This document shows, in pieces, positions 53,920 to 63,134 of a DNA stretch of 64,000 nt. This stretch comes from an uncultured Clostridium sp. GTDB taxonomy: Bacteria > Bacillota > Clostridia > Clostridiales > Clostridiaceae. The stretch covers positions 23,466-87,465 of the forward strand of contig CACZYK010000001.1 of the NCBI GenBank assembly GCA_902785295.1, written 5' to 3'. The notes beneath the pieces are model-generated. The model did not search any database. It had not been told where the DNA came from and saw only the letters and a list, made by a program, of their open reading frames with translations. The position numbers were made by a program, and so were the translations under genes. Position 1 is the stretch's first letter; every line of letters begins with the position of its first letter.

Positions 53920-54276
53920 ATTTAAATTTTAATAATGTTTTTTCTTAAATAATCTTTGCATTATTTTTATTATTAGTTTATACTTATACAGTTAGTTAAC
54001 ATATAAAAGTGTTAGATTATTACTTTATAATACTTAATTCTAAATTAAAGTAATAATTTACACTTATTAACTAAAGGGAATTTTTAAATCTAGTAAATTA
54101 TTCATAATTTATCAATAGATATAATTTCCTATGGTTAAAATAGGATTATTGCATTAAAAAAAGTTAATAAAATATATAGTATTTTATCAAAATGATAGTA
54201 TACCATATATTGTTATAATTTTTTGTGTGACACTCTTAAGAAAATACAAAAAAATATATGATGAAGGGAACATTAA
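53920..54276. other. Gap with dispersed motif and promoter-like sequence
   Basis: A+T-rich. Contains the 36-bp motif at 54095-54130 and a TATAAT box near 54215 ahead of the DEAD-box gene. No terminator hairpin for nadE is obvious. Confidence 0.5.
54095..54130 (-). promoter_or_regulatory. 36-bp dispersed motif, copy 3
   Basis: Plus-strand reading starts AAATTATTCATAATTTATCA and ends GATATAATTTCCT; gapless alignment with copies at 38239 and 42919. Confidence 0.5.
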
Positions 54277-55848
54277 ATGGAAAATATAACATTTGAAGAT
54301 TTAAATTTAAAAAGTTCTATACTTAAGGCAATTAAGGATTTAGGCTATGAACATCCATCTCAAATTCAAGCAGAAGCAATTCCTCTTGCTATAGAAGGAT
54401 ATGACCTTATAGGGCAAGCACAAACTGGTACTGGTAAAACCGCTGCCTTTGGATGTTCAATATTAAATAATATGAAGAAAAGTTCAAAGATAAGCTCTAT
54501 TATATTAACACCTACAAGAGAGCTTGCTATTCAAATATATGAAGAATTAACTAAGCTTTCAAAATATGAAAAAATCTCTATATTGCCTATATATGGAGGA
54601 GACTCTATACAAAAGCAAATTCGTGAATTAAATAAAGGTATAGATATTGTTGTAGGAACTCCTGGAAGAGTTTTAGACCTTATAAGAAGAAATGCACTTA
54701 AGCTTTCAAATGTGCAATCTTTAGTTCTTGATGAAGCTGATGAAATGCTTAATATGGGATTTATTGAAGATATAGAAACAGTAATAAAAGAACTGCCAGA
54801 AGAAAGACAGACTCTTTTATTTTCTGCTACTATGCCAGACCCAATAAGAAAGCTTGCAAAAAATTATATGAAAAAAGATTCAAAAATAGTAAACATAAAA
54901 AAAGTTTCTATGACTGTTTCAAAAATAAAGCAAATTTATTTTGAAGTAAACAATAAAAACAAATTTGAAGCTCTTTGTAGAGTTTTAGACTTTGATACTC
55001 CTAATGCAGCTATAATATTCTGTAAAACAAAAAAAGGTGTTGATGAACTTGTTGAAGGACTTCAAGCTAGAAATTATGTAGTTGAAGGTATGCATGGAGA
55101 TATGTCTCAACTTCATAGAATGAGAACTTTAAAAAGATTTAAAGAAGGTTCTTTAAGCTATTTAGTTGCTACTGATGTTGCAGCAAGAGGAATTGATGTT
55201 GATGGAATTACTCATGTAATAAACTATGACTTAACTCAAGATGTAGAAAGCTATGTTCATAGAATAGGAAGATGTGGAAGAGCAAATAAAGAAGGAACTG
55301 CCTACTCTTTTATAACTCCAAGAGAAAACTCAATGCTTAGACAAATAAAAAATGTCACTAAAGGAACAATGACAAAAATGGCTGTTCCATCAGTAAAACA
55401 AATATTAAATTCTAAATTTAATATTAAGTTAGAAGAAGTAAATAAAGTAATCTCTGAAGGAAATTTTGAAAATTACTCTTCTATCGCCTCAAAGCTTTGT
55501 GAAGAAAACAATCCTCTAGATGTAATATCTGCATTACTTAAAATGCAATTTGATAAAGAAATGAGCTTTGATTATGAAAAAGATAAGCTTGAAGCACCTA
55601 AGGGTGATGATGTAAGACTATTCTTCTCAATAGGGAAAAAAGATGGCTTAACTCCTAAAACATTAGTTAAATTTATAATCGAAAAAGCTAATGTATCTGG
55701 AAAGAAGATAAACAAAGTTGATATACTTGATAAATTTTCTTTTGTTACTGTAGATAATGATATCTTAGATAAAGTAATGACTAAATGTATTGGACAAAAA
55801 ATAGGCAAAAGAAAGATAAATATAGAAATAGCTACTAAGAGAAAATAG
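54277..55848 (+). CDS. DEAD-box RNA helicase with C-terminal RNA-binding domain
   Basis: A 523-residue ATP-dependent RNA helicase: Q motif near HPSQIQ, motif I AQTGTGKT (about 48-55), PTRELA, TPGR, DEAD, SAT, ATDVAARGID and HRIGRCGR are all present. The last 75 residues (DDVRLFFSIGKKDGLTP onward) form a DbpA-type RNA-binding domain, which in DbpA recognises 23S rRNA hairpin 92. A role in ribosome assembly or RNA turnover, often cold-induced, is likely (CshA/DbpA group). Start ATG 54277 with GAAGGGAAC. Confidence 0.93.
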   Translation: MENITFEDLNLKSSILKAIKDLGYEHPSQIQAEAIPLAIEGYDLIGQAQTGTGKTAAFGCSILNNMKKSSKISSIILTPTRELAIQIYEELTKLSKYEKISILPIYGGDSIQKQIRELNKGIDIVVGTPGRVLDLIRRNALKLSNVQSLVLDEADEMLNMGFIEDIETVIKELPEERQTLLFSATMPDPIRKLAKNYMKKDSKIVNIKKVSMTVSKIKQIYFEVNNKNKFEALCRVLDFDTPNAAIIFCKTKKGVDELVEGLQARNYVVEGMHGDMSQLHRMRTLKRFKEGSLSYLVATDVAARGIDVDGITHVINYDLTQDVESYVHRIGRCGRANKEGTAYSFITPRENSMLRQIKNVTKGTMTKMAVPSVKQILNSKFNIKLEEVNKVISEGNFENYSSIASKLCEENNPLDVISALLKMQFDKEMSFDYEKDKLEAPKGDDVRLFFSIGKKDGLTPKTLVKFIIEKANVSGKKINKVDILDKFSFVTVDNDILDKVMTKCIGQKIGKRKINIEIATKRK

Positions 55849-55850
55849 AA

Positions 55851-55970
55851 TTAACTTTGCTTGATTAAAAAACTTTGGAGTTCTTATGTTATTCGGTTGT
55901 TCCGCCCTGTAGGCTCCAAGTCACTACCTCATAAAATAAGAACTCCAAAGTTTAATAAGCAAAGTTAATT
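55851..55970. other. Long hairpin with conserved loop (element 2)
   Basis: Arms of about 35 bases (starting AACTTTGCTT, with AACTTTGGAGTTCTTAT inside) enclose a GC-richer loop whose minus-strand core is CTTGGAGCCTACAGGGCGGA. It begins 3 bases after the helicase stop and lies between convergent genes, so it can serve as a two-way terminator. The loop is like those of elements at 42965 and 63135, though the arms differ. Confidence 0.65.
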
Positions 55971-55991
55971 TTATTAGGCTTAAAGATAATA

Positions 55992-56270
55992 CTAATTATG
56001 GCTGTTGTTGTTTTCTTTTGTTTCATTTTTTTTCATTTGTTTGCACACTTGATTGCTATAGACTGTTGCACCTGTTACTAGAATTCCTTGTATTATTGAT
56101 TCTACAGAAATGCCACTAATCGCTGTTGCTCCTAAAATTCCTAGTGGTAGTAAAATTATTGGTATATATTTATCTTTTATAAAGTTTGCTTTTTTTAATA
56201 TACAGCCAACAATATATAATGCAGGAATTAGAATAAGGGATTTCTCCATAATAAAATTCATAAAGTCCAT
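55992..56270 (-). CDS. Holin-like small membrane protein
   Basis: A 92-residue protein with two or three hydrophobic segments (about 10-25, 35-50 and 55-75) and a short hydrophilic, lysine- and asparagine-rich C-terminus. Layout and the PLGILGATAISGISVESIIQG segment match phage holin families of Firmicutes that form small cell-wall or phage-lysis pores. No endolysin gene is adjacent, so it may be a domesticated or orphan holin. Its ribosome site lies inside the preceding terminator stem. Confidence 0.7.
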   Translation of the reverse strand: MDFMNFIMEKSLILIPALYIVGCILKKANFIKDKYIPIILLPLGILGATAISGISVESIIQGILVTGATVYSNQVCKQMKKNETKENNNSHN

Positions 56271-56310
56271 AAAAAAACCTCCTTATTTTATACTATTTAA
56301 AATAAGAAGG
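56271..56310 (-). terminator. Terminator stem that contains the holin ribosome site
   Basis: Minus-strand CCTTCTTATTTTA pairs with TAAAATAAGGAGG, followed by seven T and the holin ATG. The AAGGAGG of the 3' arm is the only ribosome site for the holin gene. Confidence 0.75.
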
Positions 56311-56324
56311 CTAGTGATTAAAAT

Positions 56325-56876
56325 TTATATATTTTTCATGAAAATATATCTTCTTAATCCTGAATATTTTATTTTATCTTTTACAATTTCGTATCCAAGG
56401 TTTTTAAAGGTATTTACACTATAAGGATTATATGGAGAGGCTGTTGCCATCATTATCTTGCTTCCTTTATTTTTTCCTATCTCTTCTAGCTTTAGGCACA
56501 TAGCTTTTTGAAGATTATTTCCTCTATATTCTTCCTTAATAATTGTTGATTCAATATGTCCAACTTTTAAAAGTTCATTACCTTTTAAACCTATATCATA
56601 ACCATAATTTTCTTTATCAAAGCCAAACTTACAATACACTCCAAGAGATATAAGCTCATCTTCTAAGGTAACATATCCTATTATTTCTCCAAGTTCTTTA
56701 ATTATTTTTTCAAATTCTTTTCTTGTAGATGAATAATAAATCTCTTTATTTTCAAGTCCTTCTACTACTTCTTGTTGTAATTTCATTATCTTATCCATAT
56801 AAGATAAATCTAACTTTTTTAATACTACTTTAATTTTACTTCCTTTTTTATTCTTAATTTCTATTATATCATTCAT
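56325..56876 (-). CDS. GNAT-family N-acetyltransferase
   Basis: A 183-residue protein with IKEEYRGNNLQKAMCLKL (acetyl-CoA motif, R-x-x-x-x-Q/G) at about 113-130 and the C-terminal PYNPYSVNTFKNLGYEI, as in GNAT enzymes of the YkwB-like group. Substrate unknown. Start ATG 56876 with GGAG seven bases upstream. Its terminator doubles as the leader of the holin gene. Confidence 0.85.
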   Translation of the reverse strand: MNDIIEIKNKKGSKIKVVLKKLDLSYMDKIMKLQQEVVEGLENKEIYYSSTRKEFEKIIKELGEIIGYVTLEDELISLGVYCKFGFDKENYGYDIGLKGNELLKVGHIESTIIKEEYRGNNLQKAMCLKLEEIGKNKGSKIMMATASPYNPYSVNTFKNLGYEIVKDKIKYSGLRRYIFMKNI

Positions 56877-56964
56877 ATAAACTCCTAAAAATCATTTATA
56901 AACTTTATTGTTATAAACAATATTCTCTTTTTCTCTTGTTATTCCATTTTCCAATTTTTAAAAT

Positions 56965-57765
56965 TTATTGTCCACTATTTTCCATTAATGAAGTTATATC
57001 CATGATATTTCCTTCTGAGCCCATTACAGTAGGTAACTTTCCATCCCATTTATTAATAAATTCTCTTTGTAATAATTGGTCACTAATACTTTCTGAAAGT
57101 ATTCTGTTAGCTTCAGCTTCACCTTGTGCTTCTACAACTTTTTGCTTTGCTTCTATCTCTATTCTTGATAAATCCTCTTGTGCCTTTAATGCTTGTTGGG
57201 TAGCTGTTTGTTTTGCTTCTATTGCTGCATTAAATTCTTCAGAGAAATTAAAATTAACTATATTTAAATTTTCTACTACTATACCATAATCAGAAACTTT
57301 ATTTGAAAGTTCTTCTTTTATTCCTTCTCCTACTTCTGCTCTTTTTGTTATAAGCTCCTCAGCAGTATATTTTGCAATTGTACTCTTAGTAGCTTCTTGT
57401 ATAGCAGGAGACATTATGGTATCTACATACCCAACTCCAACCTTTTGATAAAGATATGCAGATTTTTCTGGATTTACTCTAAAGTTTACTGCAATTGTAT
57501 TTTCAACTGTTTGTAAATCTTTACTTGCACTATTACCTTCTGCTGTAACTATTTGAGTTCTATTATCCATTAAAACTATTTTTTCCACAAATGGAATTTT
57601 AAAATTAAGACCTTCCTTTAAAGAAGATTCTTGAACTGCTCCAAGTCTTACTTTTATACCTGTATTACCTGCTGGTACTGTTGTAAAACTAAATAATCCT
57701 GTTATAATTACTCCTAAACCAATTACTGTTCCTAAAATAATTCCTTTAATTTTTGCTTCTTTCAT
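56965..57765 (-). CDS. Prohibitin-like SPFH-domain membrane protein
   Basis: A 266-residue protein with an N-terminal membrane helix (about 8-28), then the prohibitin core (GNTGIKVRLGAVQESSLKEG, ILMDNRTQIV-like segment, ITKRAEVGEGIKEEL) and a coiled coil with QALKAQEDLSRIEIEAKQKV. It is a different SPFH branch from the gene at 50286. Membrane-ring scaffold is the likely role. Start ATG 57765. Monocistronic. Confidence 0.9.
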   Translation of the reverse strand: MKEAKIKGIILGTVIGLGVIITGLFSFTTVPAGNTGIKVRLGAVQESSLKEGLNFKIPFVEKIVLMDNRTQIVTAEGNSASKDLQTVENTIAVNFRVNPEKSAYLYQKVGVGYVDTIMSPAIQEATKSTIAKYTAEELITKRAEVGEGIKEELSNKVSDYGIVVENLNIVNFNFSEEFNAAIEAKQTATQQALKAQEDLSRIEIEAKQKVVEAQGEAEANRILSESISDQLLQREFINKWDGKLPTVMGSEGNIMDITSLMENSGQ

Positions 57766-57953
57766 AATACACTTAGCAAGACCTTTTCTTGCTAATTCCC
57801 CCCTTTTTATTTCTAAGTTATTTTTTACTTTTATACAATATATTTTTTACTTTTATATAAGTTATTCATAACCTTATTATAGCATATTTTTTATTTCTTG
57901 CAATAGTTTTTTTCATTTTTTTCTAATTTTAAGAATTCAAAATAACTTTTTGT

Positions 57954-58008
57954 AAAAAAATGAATATCCTAGTAAAGACAATTTAAGATTACTAGAATAT
58001 TCATTTTA
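57954..58008 (-). terminator. Terminator of the choloylglycine-hydrolase-type gene
   Basis: Stem TGAATATTCTAGTAA/TTACTAGGATATTCA (one mismatch) with a T tract on the minus side. Confidence 0.85.
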
Positions 58009-58030
58009 TGTATATCTTTTATTAAGTTAA

Positions 58031-58994
58031 TTAATTTTGAAATAATATATCTTCTTGTTTATTATATTTAAAATTAATAATCTCTTTTGAATCTAAATCT
58101 TCTTTAAATAAATTTACTGCATTTATACGTCTATTATCATAAGTTGTATAATAATATGTTCCACTTTCTTGACACATAGCTGATTTATATGAAGTATAAT
58201 TTATATTACCATATGTTTACTGTAGATAAAATATTTAAAAATTCTGTTACTCCACTTTTTTCATCTTCTGCATATACTATATTATCTTTAAAGAATACAG
58301 TTCTTACAAATCTAGATGCTGGGGAATAATCTCCTGGCATGCCACACATTCCTAAACCATGTCCATATGGAGATATATTTAAATTTACTATTGTCTTACC
58401 AGATGGTTCTTCTGCTTTCAATGTTACATATTGGTTTAAATTCATTATTTGCCAAGTAAAGGTAGGGTCATTAGTAAGAACTCCTACAGGATTATTATAT
58501 ATATGCATTCCATCTTCCATATTTTCTACAACTATGCTTTTTCCACTTAAATCAGTAAACATCCAATGTAAGCCTTGTACTGGAAGCTCTTTTTTAAAGC
58601 TTTTATTTACTAAGACTAAATTTTTTAATGCATTTTTAAGTTCTTCTAAATTAGAAAAATTGCTTAATGCCCATAAGACAAAATCTGAAGCTGATATATT
58701 TTCTTTTCCTTCAAGAGCTTCATCACTAAATTTGGCAAAGGATAAAAAGTTTAATCCTCCACCTGCTAACCCTTTTTCGTTTACTCCATCAAAAAGAAAT
58801 GGATGATTATCTACCACTATACTCATAGCAATACAAGCATATTTTGTTTTATAAGTTTTATTGTCAACTACATTTAACCACTCAAAATTTCTTGGCACTA
58901 TATTAACTGATTCACCATAAAAATGTGTAACATCTAAACTTCTTCCAAATATATGCTTTCCATTTTTAGTAACTAAATTTAATCCTGTACACAT
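58031..58994 (-). pseudogene. Choloylglycine hydrolase/penicillin-acylase family gene, frameshifted near the 3' end
   Basis: An Ntn-hydrolase with nucleophile C2 (MCTGLNL), then GRSLD (R and D), DGVNEKGLAGGGLNF (N), VLTNDPTFTWQ (N) and SRFVRTVFF (R), the full catalytic set of bile salt hydrolase and penicillin V acylase. The frame stops after 262 codons (LSTVNIW). A second frame continues with GNINYTSYKSAMCQESGTYY to a stop at 58031, matching the family's C-terminal region. A few residues between the two are missing. The lesion lies near 58212. The product would lack the last beta strands. If functional it would cleave an amide in bile salts, penicillin V or acyl-homoserine lactones; which is unclear. 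Confidence 0.8.
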
Positions 58995-59187
58995 AAAGGC
59001 CTCCTAAATATTAATAAACTTAACTATTAATATCATTGACACTTTTAATAGATTCTATTACTAATATTTAAAATTTTTTTATTATGTCTTATTGTTAATT
59101 TTAACAAACTGTTTATAATTTATCAATAATTTTAATCTTCTGATAATATTATTAAATTAATAATTGTACATTAATTTCCTATCCAAT

Positions 59188-59226
59188 AAAAAAAGACAGA
59201 AACCTCAAAAAGTTCCTGCCTTTTTT
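59188..59226 (-). terminator. Terminator of the permease-dehydrogenase fusion gene
   Basis: Stem GGCAGGAAC/GTTTCTGTC with T tract on the minus strand. Confidence 0.8.
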
Positions 59227-59233
59227 ACATTGT

Positions 59234-61891
59234 TTATAGTGCTTTTTTATATATTTCTGCAATTTCTTCTTTGGTAAATACAATTGGGTTATTTTTAACG
59301 CTAGCTGCAGATACTTTCATGCAATTTTCTGCCATCCATGGAATATCCTCTTCTGTTATTCCAAGGTCAGATAATTTACATTCAAGGTCAAGTTTTTTAA
59401 GTAATGTACGAATTTTCATTGAACAATCTTCTGCTGTAAGACCTCCAAATATTCTCGCAATTTTTCCAAATTTATCTCTATTTCCTTTATAAGAAGCTTC
59501 AATAATTGTTGGAGTTAATGCTGCTAAGCCTTGTCCATGAACAATATTTTTCAATCCACTTGCTGGATGCTCCATGCCATGTGCTAGTGTAACTCCTGCT
59601 GTATTTATAACCATACCACCAATAGTACTTGCAAGTGTTATCTTTTCCCAAGCTTCTTTTTCTTCACTTCCATTATAAACATCTACTAGATTATCAGCAA
59701 TAAGTGAAATTGCATAAAGGCTTAAAGCATCTGTAAATGGTTGTGAAATCTTAGAGGTATAAGCTTCAATATTGTGACATAATGCATCAAATCCAACAGA
59801 AGCTAAAACTTTCTTTGGCATTGTCATCATACATTCTGGGTCTACAATAGATACCTTTGCAACAATGGCATTACAACGTAAAGATTTCTTATCTCCATTT
59901 TCAGGATTTGTAAGAACTGCAAAGCCATTTCCTTCTGAACCTGTTCCACATGTTGTTGGAATCAAAACTAGTGGAAGTGCTTTATCACTTTGTATTTTAT
60001 TAAATATATAATCATTTATATCACCTTTATTTACTGAAAGGAAGGCTATTGCTTTTGCGCAATCCATTATACTTCCTCCACCAATTCCAACAACTACATC
60101 GCATCCATTTTTATTTGCAAATTTAGCTCCTTCTATAGCTGTTGTTGTTAATGGATTTGGAGTAACTTTATCAAATAATACAGTGTCAATTCCAACTTTT
60201 TTCAAGCTTTCATTTACCTTATCATAAATACCAGATTTCTTAGCACTACTTTTTCCTGTAACAATTAAGGCTTTTTTACCATATGGTTTTGTTAAATTTC
60301 CAACCTCTTTTAATTTTCCACATCCAAATACTACATTAACAGGTAAGAAAAATGAAAAATTTATTGAAGGATTTTCATATTTTTCAGCTTCTTTTACTTT
60401 TACAGTATTAATAGCTTTTTCTACTCTTATACTTAAATCATCAGTCTTTTCTTCTAATTCAGATTCATCAATAGCTACATCAATATGTGAACCAAACTTT
60501 TCTTTATATTTTAATTTACATGCTATACAAAAAACTAATCCTAATAAGCACCAGCCACCTGCCATACACACTTCTTGCCATACAAGTGTACATCCTGAAT
60601 TAGGAATTACATACATTGCAACCATTAAACCAGACATTAAAACTGCAATTGTTCCTACTATTTTGTAATGTTTTACCTTATATGGTCTTGCCATATCTGG
60701 CTCTTTCTTTCTTAAAATTATAAATGAAATTGCAACCATACAATATGCAAGACAACATCCAAAGTTACCAGCATCTACAATCCAAACAAGCATTTTACGT
60801 CCACAGAAAGGAGCAAGTACTGATAAAGCACCAATCAAATAAAGAGCGTTAACTGGAGTTTTATATTTCTTATGTAATTTTACAAAGAAACGTGGAATCA
60901 TATAAGATTCTGCCATAGAATACATTGCACGACTTCCACCAATTAAAAATGAGTTCCAGCTTGTAACAATACCACACATACCACCAACAATTAAAACCTT
61001 TGACATAATGCTACTGTTAAATGCCTTTGCCATAGCATCTGCTGTAACCATTCCTGAACCTGCTTGAGAAGCTAAAATATCTTGAGGATTCATAATATAT
61101 CCAACACCTAAAATGATTAAAGCATAAAATACAACTGCTAAAACTATTGATAAAATTAATATTTTTCCTATTTTCTTAAGAGGAACATTAATTTCTTCTG
61201 CTGCTTGTGGAATAACATCAAATCCTATAAAGAAAAATGGGGTTACAACGGCAACACTAATAATTGCTTTTATTATACTTCCTGTAGATTCACCCATAAA
61301 TAATTGTCCTTGAAGATTAGAAGCATCACCTGTTATTGCTGAAGAAACAATTAATAATATTCCAACACCACCAATTATAGCTGTAAGTATTGTTTGAAGT
61401 ATTGCTGCTGTTTTAGCTCCTTTTATATTTATATAAGTTATAAATATTGATAATATTACAGCAACTGCAAGCCATGAAGCATAGATATCAAATCCAGCAA
61501 CTGTATATAAATATCCTTTTAAAAATCCTGGATAAATATATTGAATGATTGTAGGGAATGCACAAGCTTCAAAACATACAACACTAACATATCCTAAAAT
61601 AATTGCCCAAGTACATATAAATGAACCAATAGGTCCCATTGCTTTATAACTAAATACATGCTCTCCTCCACATTGTGGCATTGCTGATGTAAGTTCTGCA
61701 TATGTAAGACCAACAAAGAATATCATAAGTCCACCAATTGCAAAACCAATTATTGCACCAATTACTCCTCCTCTGTTTATCCAATCACCTGTGGATACAA
61801 CCCATCCCCAACCAATCATGGCACCAAAGGCAATTACAAGAATGTCCCACGCACTAAAGACTTTATCAAATTCTGATTTTTTCTTTTCCAT
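59234..61891 (-). CDS. Fusion: APC-type amino-acid permease plus iron-type alcohol dehydrogenase
   Basis: An 885-residue protein. Residues about 1-470 form a 12-helix APC permease (AFGAMIGWGWVVSTGDWI, the TM1 break, and FIGFDVIPQAAEEI). A charged linker (about 470-520) leads to a complete group III (iron-activated) alcohol dehydrogenase: GIGGGSIMDCAKAIA (NAD binding), PTTCGTGSE, and metal ligands in FDALCHNIEAYTS and AHGMEHPAS / VHGQGLA. Both halves keep their key residues, and no frameshift is seen at the join. It could couple uptake of an amino acid or amine to reduction of the derived aldehyde. Start ATG 61891, nine bases after GGAG. Confidence 0.88.
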   Translation of the reverse strand: MEKKKSEFDKVFSAWDILVIAFGAMIGWGWVVSTGDWINRGGVIGAIIGFAIGGLMIFFVGLTYAELTSAMPQCGGEHVFSYKAMGPIGSFICTWAIILGYVSVVCFEACAFPTIIQYIYPGFLKGYLYTVAGFDIYASWLAVAVILSIFITYINIKGAKTAAILQTILTAIIGGVGILLIVSSAITGDASNLQGQLFMGESTGSIIKAIISVAVVTPFFFIGFDVIPQAAEEINVPLKKIGKILILSIVLAVVFYALIILGVGYIMNPQDILASQAGSGMVTADAMAKAFNSSIMSKVLIVGGMCGIVTSWNSFLIGGSRAMYSMAESYMIPRFFVKLHKKYKTPVNALYLIGALSVLAPFCGRKMLVWIVDAGNFGCCLAYCMVAISFIILRKKEPDMARPYKVKHYKIVGTIAVLMSGLMVAMYVIPNSGCTLVWQEVCMAGGWCLLGLVFCIACKLKYKEKFGSHIDVAIDESELEEKTDDLSIRVEKAINTVKVKEAEKYENPSINFSFFLPVNVVFGCGKLKEVGNLTKPYGKKALIVTGKSSAKKSGIYDKVNESLKKVGIDTVLFDKVTPNPLTTTAIEGAKFANKNGCDVVVGIGGGSIMDCAKAIAFLSVNKGDINDYIFNKIQSDKALPLVLIPTTCGTGSEGNGFAVLTNPENGDKKSLRCNAIVAKVSIVDPECMMTMPKKVLASVGFDALCHNIEAYTSKISQPFTDALSLYAISLIADNLVDVYNGSEEKEAWEKITLASTIGGMVINTAGVTLAHGMEHPASGLKNIVHGQGLAALTPTIIEASYKGNRDKFGKIARIFGGLTAEDCSMKIRTLLKKLDLECKLSDLGITEEDIPWMAENCMKVSAASVKNNPIVFTKEEIAEIYKKAL

Positions 61892-61957
61892 CTGTCTCAA
61901 CTCCATTTTTCTTAATATCTTTGTTACTTATTCTAAAATTGTCTTTCTTATTAAACT

Positions 61958-61986
61958 TTATTATTGAGATAACAACTTGTTCTCAA
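61958..61986 (-). promoter_or_regulatory. Promoter with overlapping palindromic operator
   Basis: Minus strand TTGAGA (61981-61986), 17 bases, TAATAA (61958-61963). The interval 61964-61986 is a near-perfect palindrome with ends TTGAGA and TCTCAA, so a dimeric repressor could cover the whole promoter of the fusion gene. Confidence 0.55.
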
Positions 61987-62020
61987 TTTAACAAATCATA
62001 TAAATTCCTACTATTTAAAT

Positions 62021-62084
62021 AAAAAGGCATTAGAAACAGAGTGTAAATTTAAAAATTAACTTTTCTCTGCTCCTAACGCCTTTG
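62021..62084 (-). terminator. Terminator after the cytidylate-kinase-like gene
   Basis: Stem AAAGGCGTTAGGAGCAGAG paired with CTCTGTTTCTAATGCCTTT, then T tract. Confidence 0.85.
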
Positions 62085-62120
62085 TTAGAATTTACATTAT
62101 ATGAATTTTTATAATTTATG

Positions 62121-62717
62121 TTATACATTTGAAAATTTTAATTCAATTAATTGTAAAATATATTTTGCTGTTTTTTCCCATCCAAGAACACTACTATCAA
62201 TCATCATATGACGATTTTTACGATCTCCACGATAAGTTCCTGTCATATATTTATAACGAGTATGTAACATTTCATCATTATATTTCATCATTTCTTCTGC
62301 TTCTTTTTCAGAAACATCATTTTTTTCCATAATAGATTGAATTCTTACCTTTTCTGGTGCATATATAAATATATTTAAGCAATCCTTTCTATCTTTTAAT
62401 ATATAGTCACTACAACGTCCTATAATAACACATGAACTTTTTTCTGCAAATTTTTGAATTACTTCAAATTGATTATAGATTACACGATTTGTGAGGTTTG
62501 CATATCTTGGACCAAACTTTGTATCAAATTCATACTTTACATTATTTTCAGTATCTGCTTTTTCTACAAGTTCACGGTCTACCCCTATCTGCTCTACAAC
62601 CTTATCAACTAAATCACGGTCATAATACTCAATGCCAAGATAATCTGCAATAGCTTTACCAATTTCTGGTCCACCACTTCCATATTCACAACCAATTGTT
62701 ATAACCATGTGCTTCAT
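62121..62717 (-). CDS. Cytidylate-kinase-like P-loop protein
   Basis: A 198-residue protein of the cytidylate kinase-like family (PF13189-type): TIGCEYGSGGPEIGKAIA replaces the classical GxxGxGKS loop, YYDRDLVDKV follows, GRCSDYIL is conserved and SSVLGWEKTAKYI ends the fold. It is distinct from housekeeping Cmk and its nucleotide substrate is unproven. Start ATG 62717 with AAGGGGAG upstream. Its transcript begins about 140 bases upstream and passes through an intrinsic terminator first, so expression is probably conditional. Confidence 0.8.
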   Translation of the reverse strand: MKHMVITIGCEYGSGGPEIGKAIADYLGIEYYDRDLVDKVVEQIGVDRELVEKADTENNVKYEFDTKFGPRYANLTNRVIYNQFEVIQKFAEKSSCVIIGRCSDYILKDRKDCLNIFIYAPEKVRIQSIMEKNDVSEKEAEEMMKYNDEMLHTRYKYMTGTYRGDRKNRHMMIDSSVLGWEKTAKYILQLIELKFSNV

Positions 62718-62780
62718 TTATAATCTCCCCTTCCTAACAAAAATATATAAAAATTTTTTTTTTAATATGGCCACATATAC

Positions 62781-62830
62781 AAAAAAGGCAAAGAACACTT
62801 ACAAACTTAATTGTTAGCACCTTTGCCTTA
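62781..62830 (-). terminator. Leader terminator (attenuator) of the cytidylate-kinase-like gene
   Basis: Stem AAGGCAAAGGTGCT with AGTGTTCTTTGCCTT (one mismatch and wobble), then six T, located between the promoter and the start codon on the same strand. Confidence 0.8.
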
Positions 62831-62859
62831 AATATCTACTTCTCATAAAGTATATTTAT

Positions 62860-62888
62860 ACAATATCACATATATTTTTATGTGTCAA
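62860..62888 (-). promoter_or_regulatory. Promoter of the cytidylate-kinase-like gene
   Basis: TTGACA (62883-62888), 17 bases, TATTGT (62860-62865) on the minus strand; start near 62853. Confidence 0.65.
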
Positions 62889-63134
62889 TACTTTTTTGTA
62901 AAAAGGTTGTACTCTAGTGTTTATCTTATTTTCTAACTTTTTTTCATTTTCTTTTTATATTTTTTGTCTAATATACTGCACAAACATTTATATTTTCTCT
63001 TATTTATAAAACCGGTTAATGGCTATATTAAGCCATTTTTTTATTATTTTATTCTTACTTAGAAACTATAAAATCAAAAAAAACAAAATAATATATTTAT
63101 TCTACATTTTATGCTATAATTAAGATAATAAAAA
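62889..63134. other. Divergent non-coding gap
   Basis: A+T-rich DNA. Holds a partial copy (63078-63110) of the right arm of the hairpin at 63135 and a TATAAT box near 63115 for the TerD gene. Confidence 0.5.

Noticed and set aside
55992-56270. Prophage remnant
   Set aside because: A single holin-like gene without endolysin, tail or integrase genes is not enough to call a prophage.
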